From: UBA7330 sp965243485
Lineage (GTDB): Bacteria > Bacteroidota > Bacteroidia > Cytophagales > Cyclobacteriaceae
Length of the DNA: 64,000 bases
NCBI GenBank assembly: GCA_965243485.1
Contig: CBDEVP010000001.1
Coordinates: 2,666,001-2,730,000 of the forward strand
Reading direction: 5' to 3'
The notes under the pieces: model-generated
Seen by the model: only the letters and a program-made list of their open reading frames with translations
Database searches by the model: none
Told to the model about the DNA's origin: nothing
Position numbers and translations under genes: made by a program
In this document: piece by piece, positions 43,965 through 53,557 of the stretch
Layout of the letters: each line of letters begins with the position of its first letter
Position numbering within the stretch: position 1 is the stretch's first letter

Positions 43965-43972
43965 TATTTTTG
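43965..43972 (+). promoter_or_regulatory. Candidate -7 promoter box of the S9 peptidase gene
   Basis: TATTTTTG matches TAnnTTTG, 52 bases before the ATG at 44024. No good -33 TTTG is at the right distance. This is supportive but not conclusive evidence for a promoter in the 92-base gap after the TRAP operon. Confidence 0.35.
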
Positions 43973-44023
43973 TGGGAACCGGGACATAAGTAAACCGGTT
44001 AATAGTTTACCAAAATAAAATTT

Positions 44024-46273
44024 ATGAGAAAATTCGTGCTGCTGACCGCTGTCCTGATGCTTTCCGGGTATCATTTATTTGCCCAGACTGAAGATCCTGC
44101 GAGGCTTTCGTTAGATCGTATTTATTCAAATGAGTTTCAACAGGACCGGCTTCCACCCATCAAATGGATTGAAGAGGGAAATGCATATATCATCATTGAG
44201 CCCAATGAAAAGGGCCAAAATGAACTGATCAGGTACAATAGCTCTGACCTGAAGCATTCAGTATTTATTTCGGCCAGTGATCTGACACCGGAAGGAGCGG
44301 AGGCCCCATTATCGGTTGAGGAATTCTCATTGTCGGATGATGAAACTAAGGTCCTGATCTTTACCAGGTCAGCACGCGTATGGCGCTCAAATACAAAAGG
44401 GGATTACTGGGTTTACAATTTCACCAGTAAACAGTTATCTCAAATAGGAAAGGGCTTTCCGCCATCTTCCCTGATGTTTGCAAAATTCTCCAATGATAAT
44501 CGTTACGTGGCTTATGTCATGGGATTCAATATTTACAAAGAAGACTTTGCCACGGGAGAGATCATGCAGCTGACAAAGGATGGCACCGGAGAGATCATCA
44601 ACGGCACATTCGATTGGGTGTATGAGGAAGAGTTCGGTTGCCGGGATGGGTTTCAGTGGTCTCCCGATGCTTCCAGGATTGCCTACTGGCAGTTGGATGC
44701 CTCCAAGATCGGAAAGTTCAACCTGATCAATAATACAGATTCCATTTATTCGAAGGTTACCCCCATTCAGTATCCGAAAGTCGGTCAGGATCCTTCTTCA
44801 GCCAAAGTAGGACTTGTCGAGACTCAATCCGGAAAGATCAAATGGGTCGATCTGGAAGGCAGCTCCATTCAGAATTACGTCCCCTCCATCCAGTGGATCA
44901 GTGATGATCAGCTGCTTATCCAGCAGATCAATCGAAAGCAAAACCACCTCAAAATCTGGCTATACAGTCTTTCCACCAATGAGACATCGCTGATCTATGA
45001 GGAAAAGGAGGATACCTGGGTGGATTTGTCCTATCCTGATGAAACAGCCTCAGGCTGGGGAGAGAATCAACTGGAGATCATCGATGGAAAGAGCTTTTTC
45101 AGACTTACAGAAAACACATGGAGAGACCTTATTTCCGTGGATCTTGCCGATGGTAAAAAGACATTACTATCTCCCGGAACCTATGATGTGGCTTCCGTTG
45201 CAGGGATTGGGAAAAATGCTATTTACTACCAGGCTTCTCCGTCAAACAGCACCCAACGCTATTTGTATTCGGTAGATCTTAAAGGCAGACAAAAGGATCG
45301 AATGCTGACACCTGCTTCCTACCATGGGATAAATACATATGACATTTCCCCCAATGGAAAATATGCCTTTCACAGCCACACGGGAGTTCTGGATCCGACA
45401 ACCACCCATCTGATATCTTTGCCGGATCATAAGATTATTAAGACCCTGGTGAGCAATGAAAAATATAAGGCAGATATTTCAAAACTTGATCTGCCTGAGG
45501 TGGAGTTTAAGAGTATCACCACTGACGAAGGCATTGAAATAGATGCGAGGATCATTAAGCCGGTTGGTTTTGATGCATCAAAAAAATATCCTGTCATCTT
45601 TCACGTGTATGGAGAACCCTGGGGCCAGGTGGCTACAGATTCATGGGTCGGTTTGTGGAACATCATGCTGGCCCAAAGTGGTTATGTCGTCATTGATATT
45701 GACAATCGGGGAACCCCATGTCTGAAAGGCAGCCAATGGCGGAAATCCATATACCGACAGATAGGCAGAATCAATATTATGGACCTCGCAAAAGGGGCGC
45801 AACAAATGATCGAGCTGCCCTATATCGATGATCAGAGAGTAGGTGTCTGGGGATGGAGTGGAGGTGGTTCTTCCACACTAAACCTCATGTTTCAGTATCC
45901 TGAAATCTTTAAGGCTGGAGTTTCGGTGGCCCCAGTAGCTAATCAGCTAACCTATGACAACATTTACCAGGAAAGGTACATGGGTTTGCCGCAGGAAAAT
46001 AGAGAAGATTTCATTGCCGGCTCTCCTTTGACGCATGCCAAAAACCTGGAAGGTAAATTGATGCTTATTCATGGCACTGCTGATGACAATGTCCATTACC
46101 AGAATGCTGAAATGCTGATCAATGAACTGATCCTTCATGATAAACAATTTGACATGATGTCTTACCCCAACCGGACACATGGCATATATGAGGGCAAGAA
46201 TACAAGGAAGCACCTGTATACTTTGATCACGAATTATTTTCTGGAAAATGTGCCTGTAAATAAAGATCTTTAG
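44024..46273 (+). CDS. S9 family prolyl peptidase (dipeptidyl peptidase IV-like)
   Basis: The 749-residue exported protein (signal ending LFAQ) has an N-terminal DPP4 beta-propeller with the substrate N-terminus-binding motif DWVYEEEFG (about residues 197-205). The C-terminal catalytic domain (about 500-749) has Ser in GVWGWSGGGSS, Asp in HGTADDNVHYQ, and His in YPNRTHGIYEG. DPP4-type enzymes remove X-Pro or X-Ala dipeptides (or tripeptides) from peptides in the periplasm or at the cell surface. Length and motif order fit the family. Confidence 0.94.
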   Translation: MRKFVLLTAVLMLSGYHLFAQTEDPARLSLDRIYSNEFQQDRLPPIKWIEEGNAYIIIEPNEKGQNELIRYNSSDLKHSVFISASDLTPEGAEAPLSVEEFSLSDDETKVLIFTRSARVWRSNTKGDYWVYNFTSKQLSQIGKGFPPSSLMFAKFSNDNRYVAYVMGFNIYKEDFATGEIMQLTKDGTGEIINGTFDWVYEEEFGCRDGFQWSPDASRIAYWQLDASKIGKFNLINNTDSIYSKVTPIQYPKVGQDPSSAKVGLVETQSGKIKWVDLEGSSIQNYVPSIQWISDDQLLIQQINRKQNHLKIWLYSLSTNETSLIYEEKEDTWVDLSYPDETASGWGENQLEIIDGKSFFRLTENTWRDLISVDLADGKKTLLSPGTYDVASVAGIGKNAIYYQASPSNSTQRYLYSVDLKGRQKDRMLTPASYHGINTYDISPNGKYAFHSHTGVLDPTTTHLISLPDHKIIKTLVSNEKYKADISKLDLPEVEFKSITTDEGIEIDARIIKPVGFDASKKYPVIFHVYGEPWGQVATDSWVGLWNIMLAQSGYVVIDIDNRGTPCLKGSQWRKSIYRQIGRINIMDLAKGAQQMIELPYIDDQRVGVWGWSGGGSSTLNLMFQYPEIFKAGVSVAPVANQLTYDNIYQERYMGLPQENREDFIAGSPLTHAKNLEGKLMLIHGTADDNVHYQNAEMLINELILHDKQFDMMSYPNRTHGIYEGKNTRKHLYTLITNYFLENVPVNKDL

Positions 46274-46294
46274 TGCAGCAGGATTTGTCGGGAA

Positions 46295-46320
46295 AACGCT
46301 AACTTTAATCTCTTAGCGTT
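46295..46320 (+). terminator. Candidate hairpin after the S9 peptidase gene
   Basis: AACGCTAA (46295-46302) pairs with TTAGCGTT (46313-46320) around a 10-base loop, 22 bases after the stop. No T-tract follows, so it may be a transcript-end structure or merely a hairpin. Confidence 0.3.
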
Positions 46321-46344
46321 ACTACGATTTAGAAGTACTACACC

Positions 46345-46974
46345 ATGTTTATCGGACACTACGCCCTGGCTTTTGGAGCAAAGAAAATTGATCCGATGCC
46401 TTCTCTTGCCATCATGTTTGTTGCAGTTCAGTTTCTGGACTTGTTATGGCCCATTTTCGTATTGCTAGGTCTGGAGACTTTTGAGATAGAACCCGGGATC
46501 ACGGCACTTACCCCGCTCAATTTTACTTTTTATCCCTACTCACACAGTTTGTTTTCATCAGTAATCTGGGGGATGTTGTTTGCCGGAGTTTATTTCCTTT
46601 TCACCAAAAACGGAAGAGGCTCATTGCTGTTAGGAGGATTGGTGGTGAGCCACTGGATCCTGGACTTTCTGACCCATCGGCCGGATCTGCCACTTTCACC
46701 ATTTGGTGAAACAAAAGTTGGCCTGGGATTGTGGAATGTGCCCGTCATTGAAGTTATCCTTGAAGTAGGCTTTTTCGTTGCTGGGGTTTTCCTTTATTAC
46801 AAGGGTGTTGAAATTCGGAGAAAAATTGCCTTTTGGACACTCATTGCTTTTTTTCTGATCATTCATGTGATGAATCTCCTGGGACCGCCTCCTCCGTCTG
46901 TTGAAGCGGTTGCCTGGTCAGCCAACGCCATGTGGATCTTTGTGGTCTGGGCCTGGTGGGTGGAAAGGAAGTAA
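46345..46974 (+). CDS. Membrane protein, metal-dependent hydrolase (YdjM/DUF457)-like
   Basis: The 209-residue protein has about six hydrophobic helices and the short polar motifs FIGHYALAFGAKKIDP at the start, YPYSHSLFSSVIWG and VVSHWILDFLTHRPDLPL. The His/Asp pattern (GHYA, SHSL, SHWxLD, THRPD) is that of the YdjM/DUF457 family of inner-membrane proteins with a putative metal site. The reaction is unknown. Confidence 0.82.
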   Translation: MFIGHYALAFGAKKIDPMPSLAIMFVAVQFLDLLWPIFVLLGLETFEIEPGITALTPLNFTFYPYSHSLFSSVIWGMLFAGVYFLFTKNGRGSLLLGGLVVSHWILDFLTHRPDLPLSPFGETKVGLGLWNVPVIEVILEVGFFVAGVFLYYKGVEIRRKIAFWTLIAFFLIIHVMNLLGPPPPSVEAVAWSANAMWIFVVWAWWVERK

Positions 46975-47087
46975 ATTTTAAGCTCAATGTTTGATGGTCT
47001 TCACAAGCTAAGGACGTGTTCAATCCCAAATATTATTTCACTGAACTTCCGTAACTTTCCAGTATTGAAACCTAATCCCATAGTCTG

Positions 47088-47105
47088 CCCCGCAGGATTG
47101 CGGGG
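47088..47105. repeat. CCCCGCA hairpin repeat
   Basis: CCCCGCA-GGAT-TGCGGGG forms a 7-bp GC stem, preceded by AGTCTG and followed by TGACC. In style it matches the other short palindromes with C-rich centres in this window (18.0, 18.9, 51.9-55.2 kb). It is 28 bases before the next gene. Confidence 0.5.
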
Positions 47106-47132
47106 TGACCTATTAAAATCAATTGCAGACAC

Positions 47133-48755
47133 ATGAAATATCCTGTTCTTACAATTTTTTTGACCCTTTCAATACTTTCCTGTGAAACTCCTGGAGATAA
47201 TTCAACAGCTATTCAGGTCTCCACTGATGAAAATGGAGAATTAAAATTCGAGGTGGGACCTCAGAATGCTGAGCGATTTGATGAACAAGGCTTTGTGCAG
47301 TATAGCGACTTCGGAGCCAAAGGGGATGGAAAAACAGATGATATCGTTGCCATTGCAGCCACCCACCAGTACGCGAATCAGGAGGGGCTGAAGGTTAAGG
47401 CGGATGATGGATTCACTTATTACATCGGCGGTAAGGACCGTACGGCAATCATTCAGACAAACACCGATTTTGGAGAAGCTGCTTTTATCATTGATGATAC
47501 AAATCTTGAAAACATCAAAGCCTCGGTTTTTCTGGTCAGCTCAAAGCTGGAATCATTTCCGCTTGAAGGGATCACCACACTTAAAAGAAATCAGGAGAAG
47601 ATTGATGCCTCCTTACCCGGTCCCTGTCTGATCACCGTCACCAATTCTAACGTGAAACACTATATCCGCTACGGACTCAACCAAAATAACGGTTCGGACC
47701 AGACGGATATTTTTGCAGTCGATCAGGCCGGAAATGTAGACATGGATGCTCCGATCATCTGGGATTTTGACCAGATCACGGAGATCACAGCCCTACCGAT
47801 TGATGAGGAAACTTTGAGGGTCACCGGAGGTGTCTTTACCACCATTGCTAATCAGGCGGAATCAAAGTATAACTATCATAGCAGAAATATTGCCATCCGG
47901 CGTTCCAATGTGCTGGTAGACGGCGTGGAACACAGAATTACCGGTGAAGGCGAAAACGGCGCGCCCTACAGTGGATTTTTCAATATCGGTGACTGTGCTT
48001 ATGTAACCATTCAGAATACCGTCCTCACAGGGCATAAAACCTACCGAACGATTGGTGCGGCAGGAAAGCCGGTTTCCATGGGTTCTTATGACCTGTCTGT
48101 TGGACGTGCAGTGAATGTCTCGTTTATCAATTGCTCGCAGACCAATGACATTGACGACCGGACGTATTGGGGGATCCTTGGTTCCAATTATTGTAAAAAC
48201 CTGCTTTATGACAATTGTACCTTCTCCCGCTTCGATGCTCACAAAGGAGTGGCCAATGCCACCATCCGTAATTCCACGCTTGGGCATATGGGGATCAATG
48301 CCATTGGCAGTGGAACCCTCCTGGTAGAAAATTCCACGATACGCGCTACCCGTCTCATCAACCTGCGGTCTGACTATGGCAGCACCTGGCAGGGTGAGTT
48401 TATCATCCGCGATTGCGAATTTATACCTGCAGGAGGAGAGCGGCCAGTTGATCCAAGTCTCATCAATGGGTCATATTCCGGTCAGCATGATTTCGGATAT
48501 GTCTGCTATATGCCCAAACGGATCGTGATCGAAAACCTTAAAATTGACGATTCCAACCATCCGGAGGATTACCAGGGACCGGCCATTTTCGCGAATATTA
48601 ATCCAGAAATGACTGATGCCTCCTATGTAGAGAAATATCCTTACGTGATCACAGATGAGGTCATTCTCAGAAATGTAACCACGACTAGTGGCAAAGATCT
48701 CAGGCTGAGTGATAATCCATATATGTTCAGGAATGTAAAAGTCATCACCGAATAA
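47133..48755 (+). CDS. Lipoprotein with right-handed beta-helix (pectate lyase superfamily fold)
   Basis: The 540-residue protein has a lipoprotein signal (LTLSILSCETP) and the beta-helix entry motif YSDFGAKGDGKTDDIVAI (about 57-74) typical of GH28/pectate-lyase-like superfamily proteins. A long run of strand-turn repeats follows (NIAIRRSNVLVDGVEH, YVTIQNTVLTGH, NLLYDNCTFSRFDAHKGV, NATIRNSTLGHMGINAIGSG). It is probably an extracellular or surface polysaccharide-active protein. The catalytic type (lyase or hydrolase) cannot be decided from the sequence. Confidence 0.83.
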   Translation: MKYPVLTIFLTLSILSCETPGDNSTAIQVSTDENGELKFEVGPQNAERFDEQGFVQYSDFGAKGDGKTDDIVAIAATHQYANQEGLKVKADDGFTYYIGGKDRTAIIQTNTDFGEAAFIIDDTNLENIKASVFLVSSKLESFPLEGITTLKRNQEKIDASLPGPCLITVTNSNVKHYIRYGLNQNNGSDQTDIFAVDQAGNVDMDAPIIWDFDQITEITALPIDEETLRVTGGVFTTIANQAESKYNYHSRNIAIRRSNVLVDGVEHRITGEGENGAPYSGFFNIGDCAYVTIQNTVLTGHKTYRTIGAAGKPVSMGSYDLSVGRAVNVSFINCSQTNDIDDRTYWGILGSNYCKNLLYDNCTFSRFDAHKGVANATIRNSTLGHMGINAIGSGTLLVENSTIRATRLINLRSDYGSTWQGEFIIRDCEFIPAGGERPVDPSLINGSYSGQHDFGYVCYMPKRIVIENLKIDDSNHPEDYQGPAIFANINPEMTDASYVEKYPYVITDEVILRNVTTTSGKDLRLSDNPYMFRNVKVITE

Positions 48756-48807
48756 ATTCTCCCCGGTTGATCCAAAACAATGGTTGTTTACCGGATGTTT
48801 CCTCCTT

Positions 48808-49803
48808 ATGCTGCTCAAATTCACTGATCATGGGATTTATTGCGAGGCGGGGGATTTCTTCATCGATCCCTGGAAACCTGTAGAAAAAGCACTCATTACT
48901 CACGGTCACAGTGATCATTCCCGGTATGGAAATAAAAAATACATGGCGCATATGGATTCTGTACCTATTCTTCGACACCGGCTTGGGGATATTTCAGTTG
49001 AGGGAGTGGAATATGGTAAAACCAACAGCATCAACGGAGTAAAAGTATCCTTTCATCCGGCCGGCCATGTGCTGGGATCCGCACAGATCAGGGTTGAGCA
49101 CAGAGGTGAGGTCTGGGTTTGTTCCGGAGATTATAAACTGCAACCGGATCCTATTGCAGAAGATTTTGAGCCTGTAAAATGTCATACCTTCATTACCGAA
49201 AGCACATTTGGGATGCCTGTATATAAATGGCCGGATACTTCAGAAGTGGTGCAGGACATTGAAAGATGGTGGAAGAAAAACCGGGAAGAGGGTAAGGTAA
49301 GTCTGTTAACCGCTTATGCGCTCGGAAAAGCTCAAAGATTGTTGAGCCTGGTTGATCACGAGATCGGACCTGTCTTTGTTCACGGAGCTATCCATGCAAT
49401 GAATGAAACCTTTCGTTCGGTAAATAAACTGGCCAGCGATGCAAAATATCTATCACCGGAAATCAGCAAGGGCCAACTCAAAGGAAGTCTTGTGGTAGCC
49501 ACACCTTCTGCAGTTGGCTCTACCTGGGTCAATAAACTCAGACCGTTCTCCACAGCAAGTGCATCCGGATGGATGATGCTGAGAGGATCGAGGAGGCGGA
49601 GAAATGTGGACATGGGTTTTGTGATTTCAGACCATGCAGATTGGAATGATCTGAATCGAGCCGTATCTGAGACCGGAGCGGAAAGAGTCATTTGCACACA
49701 CGGGTATACGGATGTGTTCAGCCGCTGGCTGCGCGAGCAGGGAATAGAGGCGATGGCCGAGAAGACATTGTTTGAAGGAGAAAATCTCGATTCGGATTCA
49801 TGA
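48808..49803 (+). CDS. Ligase-associated DNA exonuclease (metallo-beta-lactamase fold)
   Basis: The 331-residue protein, starting at ATG 48808 (MLLKFTDHGIYCEAGDFFID), has the MBL/beta-CASP metal motif THGHSDHSRYG, HPAGHVLGSAQIRV, and SDHADWNDL near the C-terminus. Proteins of this exact type (mRNA 3'-end processing factor-like exonucleases) are encoded beside ATP-dependent DNA ligases, as here. They are thought to trim DNA ends in a repair pathway. It overlaps the ligase gene by 4 bases. Confidence 0.92.
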   Translation: MLLKFTDHGIYCEAGDFFIDPWKPVEKALITHGHSDHSRYGNKKYMAHMDSVPILRHRLGDISVEGVEYGKTNSINGVKVSFHPAGHVLGSAQIRVEHRGEVWVCSGDYKLQPDPIAEDFEPVKCHTFITESTFGMPVYKWPDTSEVVQDIERWWKKNREEGKVSLLTAYALGKAQRLLSLVDHEIGPVFVHGAIHAMNETFRSVNKLASDAKYLSPEISKGQLKGSLVVATPSAVGSTWVNKLRPFSTASASGWMMLRGSRRRRNVDMGFVISDHADWNDLNRAVSETGAERVICTHGYTDVFSRWLREQGIEAMAEKTLFEGENLDSDS

Positions 49804-51395
49804 GGGATTTTGTAGGACTTTTTGAAAAGCTGGATCAGACCACCAAAACCAATGACCGGATTGAAGCCCTGACCGAATATATCCAAGATGCTTCGGAAGA
49901 GGATCTTATCTGGGCGATAGCACTGCTTTCCGGCAAAAGGCCAAGGAGGCCTGTGAAAAGTTCGCTGATCAAAGAGCTAGTCCTGGAATCCGCCAATATT
50001 TCGGAATGGTTGTTTGACGAATCCTACCAGGTAGTGGGTGATATGTCAGAGACCATCTCTTTGTTGCTACCCGAGCCATCAAAATCATCAGATAGCTCTT
50101 TAGCTGAATGGATGAAAGAGATCACAAGCCTTGCAGAAAAAGATGATCCGACCAAAAAAGACTTTGTAAGAAATGCCTGGGAAAGCCTGAATCGTCGGGA
50201 ACGTTTTGTATTCAATAAACTGATAGGAGGGAGTTTTCGGATCGGTGTTTCTCAAAAAACCATGGTGAAAGCACTCTCCAGGCATACCACCAAACCTGAG
50301 AGTGAGCTTTCACATCGATTGATGGGTAACTGGTCGCCCCATGAGATCAGTTATAATGAATTGATCCACTCCGATCACGATACCGACATCAGCAAACCCT
50401 ATCCATTTTATCTGGCTTACCAGGTGAATGATGTGGAAGCACTGGACCTGAATCCGGAAGACTGGCAGGTAGAAAGAAAATGGGATGGTATCAGGGGGCA
50501 ACTGATCAAAAGAGCTGATCAGTTATTTGTCTGGAGCAGGGGTGAGGAGCTGGTTACGGACAAATACCCTGAGTTCGAGATCATCAGGGAGAAAATACCC
50601 AACGGCATTGCCATAGATGGCGAGTTGTTGCCATTCAGGGATGGTCACCCGCTGACCTTTCATGAATTACAAAGAAGGATTGGAAGAAAAACGGTCGGAA
50701 AGAAGCTTCTGCAGGAAGTTCCTGTGGTGCTGCAATCCTATGACCTGCTGGAATATGAAGGGGAGGATGTGAGATCGTGGCCTTTGACAGAGCGTAGGAA
50801 AATGCTTGAGGAAATTGTAGATACCGTGGGTCATCCAACCCTTAGAATTTCGGAGATTATCCCTTTTCGGGACCTCGGAACCCTCAGTGAGATCAGGTCA
50901 GTTTCCCGTGAGCATTTTGCAGAAGGACTGATGCTGAAAAGAAAAGCTTCGACCTACAGGGTTGGAAGGAAAAGAGGAGACTGGTGGAAATGGAAAGTAG
51001 ATCCCCTGGTGATAGATGCAGTGCTGATCTATGCCATGAAGGGCCATGGAAGAAGGGCGAATTTATATACGGATTACACGTTTGCGGTATGGAATGGAGA
51101 TGAACTGGTCCCATTTACGAAGGCATATAGTGGCCTCACCGACGAGGAATTCAGGAAAGTAGATCGATTTGTGAAGACCAATGTGGTGGAAAAGTTCGGT
51201 CCCGTGCGAAGTGTGAAACCTGAGTTGGTCTTTGAAATAGCCTTTGAAGGGATTGCAAGGTCAAGCAGGCACAAAAGTGGGATAGCCCTTCGATTTCCCA
51301 GAATGAATCGCTGGAGGACCGACAAGAAGGTTGAAGAGGCGAACACCCTGGCTGATCTGGAAGGATTGCTGGCGGTATATGGTTCTGCTGAATGA
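49800..51395 (+). CDS. ATP-dependent DNA ligase
   Basis: The 531-residue protein has an N-terminal DNA-binding helical domain (LIGGSFRIGVSQKTMVKAL). The adenylation domain has the nucleotide-binding motif VERKWDGIRGQL (active-site Lys at about residue 225), AIDGELLPFRDG, EGLMLKRKASTYRVGRKRGDWWKWK, and an OB-fold ending FEGIARSSRHKSGIALRFPRMNRW. It joins DNA nicks using ATP and is additional to the NAD-dependent ligase expected in bacteria. It is paired with the exonuclease; the Lhr-type helicase and the PdeM-like phosphatase that often complete this cluster are not next to it. Confidence 0.94.
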   Translation: MRDFVGLFEKLDQTTKTNDRIEALTEYIQDASEEDLIWAIALLSGKRPRRPVKSSLIKELVLESANISEWLFDESYQVVGDMSETISLLLPEPSKSSDSSLAEWMKEITSLAEKDDPTKKDFVRNAWESLNRRERFVFNKLIGGSFRIGVSQKTMVKALSRHTTKPESELSHRLMGNWSPHEISYNELIHSDHDTDISKPYPFYLAYQVNDVEALDLNPEDWQVERKWDGIRGQLIKRADQLFVWSRGEELVTDKYPEFEIIREKIPNGIAIDGELLPFRDGHPLTFHELQRRIGRKTVGKKLLQEVPVVLQSYDLLEYEGEDVRSWPLTERRKMLEEIVDTVGHPTLRISEIIPFRDLGTLSEIRSVSREHFAEGLMLKRKASTYRVGRKRGDWWKWKVDPLVIDAVLIYAMKGHGRRANLYTDYTFAVWNGDELVPFTKAYSGLTDEEFRKVDRFVKTNVVEKFGPVRSVKPELVFEIAFEGIARSSRHKSGIALRFPRMNRWRTDKKVEEANTLADLEGLLAVYGSAE

Positions 51396-51449
51396 TGCAT
51401 GCACTTAACGACAGATTGAATTAACTTAACAACCAAAAGATTGCTACAA

Positions 51450-51863
51450 ATGAAAAATAACCTCATTCTATTAACCATTCTCTTTATTCTTGCCGGCTGT
51501 GCAGGCAATACAGAAACCTCCGAAAGCCAAATATCAAACAATGAAACCATGAAAGAATCCCCTAAACTGCGCCATGTAGTCATGTTGAAATTCAAAGAAT
51601 CAGCCACCGAAGCGGATATTAAAAGCGTAGAAGATGCCTTTATCGGGTTAGAATCCAAGATTCCTGAAATCAAAGACCTGGAATGGGGAACCAATAATAG
51701 TCCCGAAGGCCTGGACAAAGGGTTTACGCATTGCTTTTTCCTGACCTTCGACAGTGAGGAGGGAAGAGCCATCTACCTGCCTCATCCGGATCACAAAGCA
51801 TTTGGGAAGGTTCTTGGCCCACATTTAGAAGATGTGATGGTGCTGGATTACTGGGCGAAGTAG
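51450..51863 (+). CDS. Dabb (stress-responsive A/B barrel) domain lipoprotein
   Basis: The 137-residue protein has a lipoprotein signal (ILFILAGCAGN) and the dimeric A/B barrel domain (LRHVVMLKFKESATEADI, LEWGTNNSPEGLDKGFTHCF, AIYLPHPDHKAFGKVLGPHL). The function of exported Dabb proteins is not known. I chose ATG 51450 over the ATG at 51441 since the signal peptide is then of usual length. It has its own 54-base upstream gap after the ligase gene. Confidence 0.9.
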   Translation: MKNNLILLTILFILAGCAGNTETSESQISNNETMKESPKLRHVVMLKFKESATEADIKSVEDAFIGLESKIPEIKDLEWGTNNSPEGLDKGFTHCFFLTFDSEEGRAIYLPHPDHKAFGKVLGPHLEDVMVLDYWAK

Positions 51864-51908
51864 GTTTGTCTATACAAATTACCTCTCATACAGGGTTTAT
51901 CATCCAAA

Positions 51909-52070
51909 GTCTGTCCCCGGTCAGACCTCACGGAAGATTAAATCATTTTTTTGATCTATCAGCTACTTTCTACAAATTGAGTGTCACACCCCGTTCATGG
52001 ATACCGCTCAACTACAATCCAAGGTCTGTCCCCCGACAGACCTCTACCCGAGGTCTTTCCCCGAAGAGAC
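51909..52070. repeat. Cluster of GTCTGTCCCC palindromic repeats
   Basis: Three short palindromes lie within 162 bases: GTCTG...CAGAC (51909-51926), AGGTCTGTC-CCCC-GACAGACCT (52022-52043, a perfect 9-bp stem) and GGTCTTTCCCCGAAGAGAC (52052-52070). The same core recurs at 53558, 53596 and 55211. All copies are intergenic and look like a REP-type family that has diverged by arm-compensating changes. Confidence 0.65.
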
Positions 52071-52111
52071 ATCGTTTCGGTCAATTCATTACTAAGATTT
52101 CACTCAACTAT

Positions 52112-53317
52112 ATGAAACATATTTTCTTCCTTACTTTTTGCATTTTATACTCATCCTGTGACAATCGTAAAACGGATGTCAATTACCGGGGTAATGGGGT
52201 GCTGGTTTCGGCAAGTGAACTTGCTGAAATCAAAAAGCTTGCTGAAGAAGGCAAAGAGCCTCACCAAACCAATGTTCGTCTGCTTATACAGTATATCGAC
52301 AGCATGATGGAGGTTTCTTCATCATGGGAGAAGTTGGATGGTGAAGTGTTGGTCGAGGGTCGTTCATCCAGCGATCCCATTCAGATCAGTTCTACCGGTG
52401 GGAAGGTGGTGTATGGTGCTGCTTTGGCCTGGCACCTGACCGGAGAAGAGAAATATGCCGCCAAATCGAAGGCACTTATCCTTGATCTTGGAGACACCTA
52501 CAGTTATCGGAATGCTGAAAAAGAATACTTTCACTGGGGAGCACAGGGCATCCTGAATCTGGCCCGGGGAGGAACTCCCTACCTCTATGCTGCTGACCTC
52601 CTTGAAGGCTGGGAGGGCTGGACAGCCGATGATAAATTGAGTTATCAGGTTTGGCTAAAAGAGGTGATGTATCCCAAAGTATCCTGGGCCAGCAGGTTCA
52701 GGAAAAATAACTGGGGTGTAGCCGGATCTTTTTCGGCTTCCCTGATCAGCTGGTACCTGATGGATCACCCGGACTGGATACTGGAGGAAATCGGGCCCTA
52801 TCCGTCCAGACTATCGCCAACTGAGGCTTTTGATGCTCATAATGAGTTTCAGCTGGGCAGAATGAAAACAACCAAAGACTGGGAGATGGACGCTAAAGTG
52901 CATATTTGGGGCATTTTGCCCAATGGAGCAATTCCTGATGAAATCCGGAGAGGTGACGATCCGGTAGATGGGGATCATCTGCCTTCAATGAGCAGCGGTA
53001 CAAGATATTCGATGACTCACATCGAACACCTAACCGCTCATGCTGAGTTTCTTAGACGACAGGGAAATACCTCTATCTACGATCATGAAGAGCCGGACGG
53101 CTCCGGATCACTGTTGCAGGCTTACCGGTTTATCATTGACAATCCCATCCAGTCACATTGCTTTACGTTGGATCGCAGAAATGCTTTGTACATAGCCTAT
53201 GACTATTACAAGCACCCGGCATTACTCAAATCGCTTCAGGAATGCGGTCCGGCCAGCATCATGGGCCAACGAATGGCTTTGTACGCAAGATTGACCCATC
53301 CATTGGAAATCCCCTGA
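52112..53317 (+). CDS. Alginate lyase-like secreted lipoprotein
   Basis: The 401-residue protein starts at ATG 52112 (signal FFLTFCILYSSCDN). The domain has the alpha/alpha-barrel pattern of the alginate lyase family (PF05426-like): LTGEEKYAAKSKALILD, NNWGVAGSFSASLISWYL, ALYARLTHPLE at the end. Candidate catalytic residues are the Asn/His around KNNWG and SMTHIEHLTAH. The polysaccharide is not certain; relatives act on uronic-acid polymers. The open frame extends upstream through the repeat cluster but that part is not coding. Confidence 0.75.
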   Translation: MKHIFFLTFCILYSSCDNRKTDVNYRGNGVLVSASELAEIKKLAEEGKEPHQTNVRLLIQYIDSMMEVSSSWEKLDGEVLVEGRSSSDPIQISSTGGKVVYGAALAWHLTGEEKYAAKSKALILDLGDTYSYRNAEKEYFHWGAQGILNLARGGTPYLYAADLLEGWEGWTADDKLSYQVWLKEVMYPKVSWASRFRKNNWGVAGSFSASLISWYLMDHPDWILEEIGPYPSRLSPTEAFDAHNEFQLGRMKTTKDWEMDAKVHIWGILPNGAIPDEIRRGDDPVDGDHLPSMSSGTRYSMTHIEHLTAHAEFLRRQGNTSIYDHEEPDGSGSLLQAYRFIIDNPIQSHCFTLDRRNALYIAYDYYKHPALLKSLQECGPASIMGQRMALYARLTHPLEIP

Positions 53318-53557
53318 AAAAACCCTAACCCATGGTCTGTGACCTTCGGCCTCCGACTTGTTAACCGAAGTCTCTACGAAGCAGAGCGCAGTAGATGGCG
53401 TAGGTTAAAGCCTTCTTCGATCCACGACGAGTCACCCGACTGGTCACCCGAAACTTTAGTGAAGGATGAAGATTTATCGAAGGGTGAAGCTACCGGGAAA
53501 GTGGATAGCGTAGGACGGCCCACAGACTATTCCTATTGAATCAAAATCCACCCCCGA

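Noticed and set aside
44640..46273. GWSGGGS nucleophile elbow of the S9 peptidase as unusual
   Set aside because: Although DPP4 of animals has GWSYGG, the GWSGGG form is common in Bacteroidota S9 peptidases.
51866..52111. Upstream extension of the alginate lyase-like gene
   Set aside because: The frame is open, but it crosses three palindromic repeats and precedes a clear lipoprotein signal peptide beginning at 52112.
53339..53539. 66-codon open frame after the alginate lyase-like gene
   Set aside because: It runs through repeat-rich DNA, has no recognisable motif and no start context; treated as intergenic.
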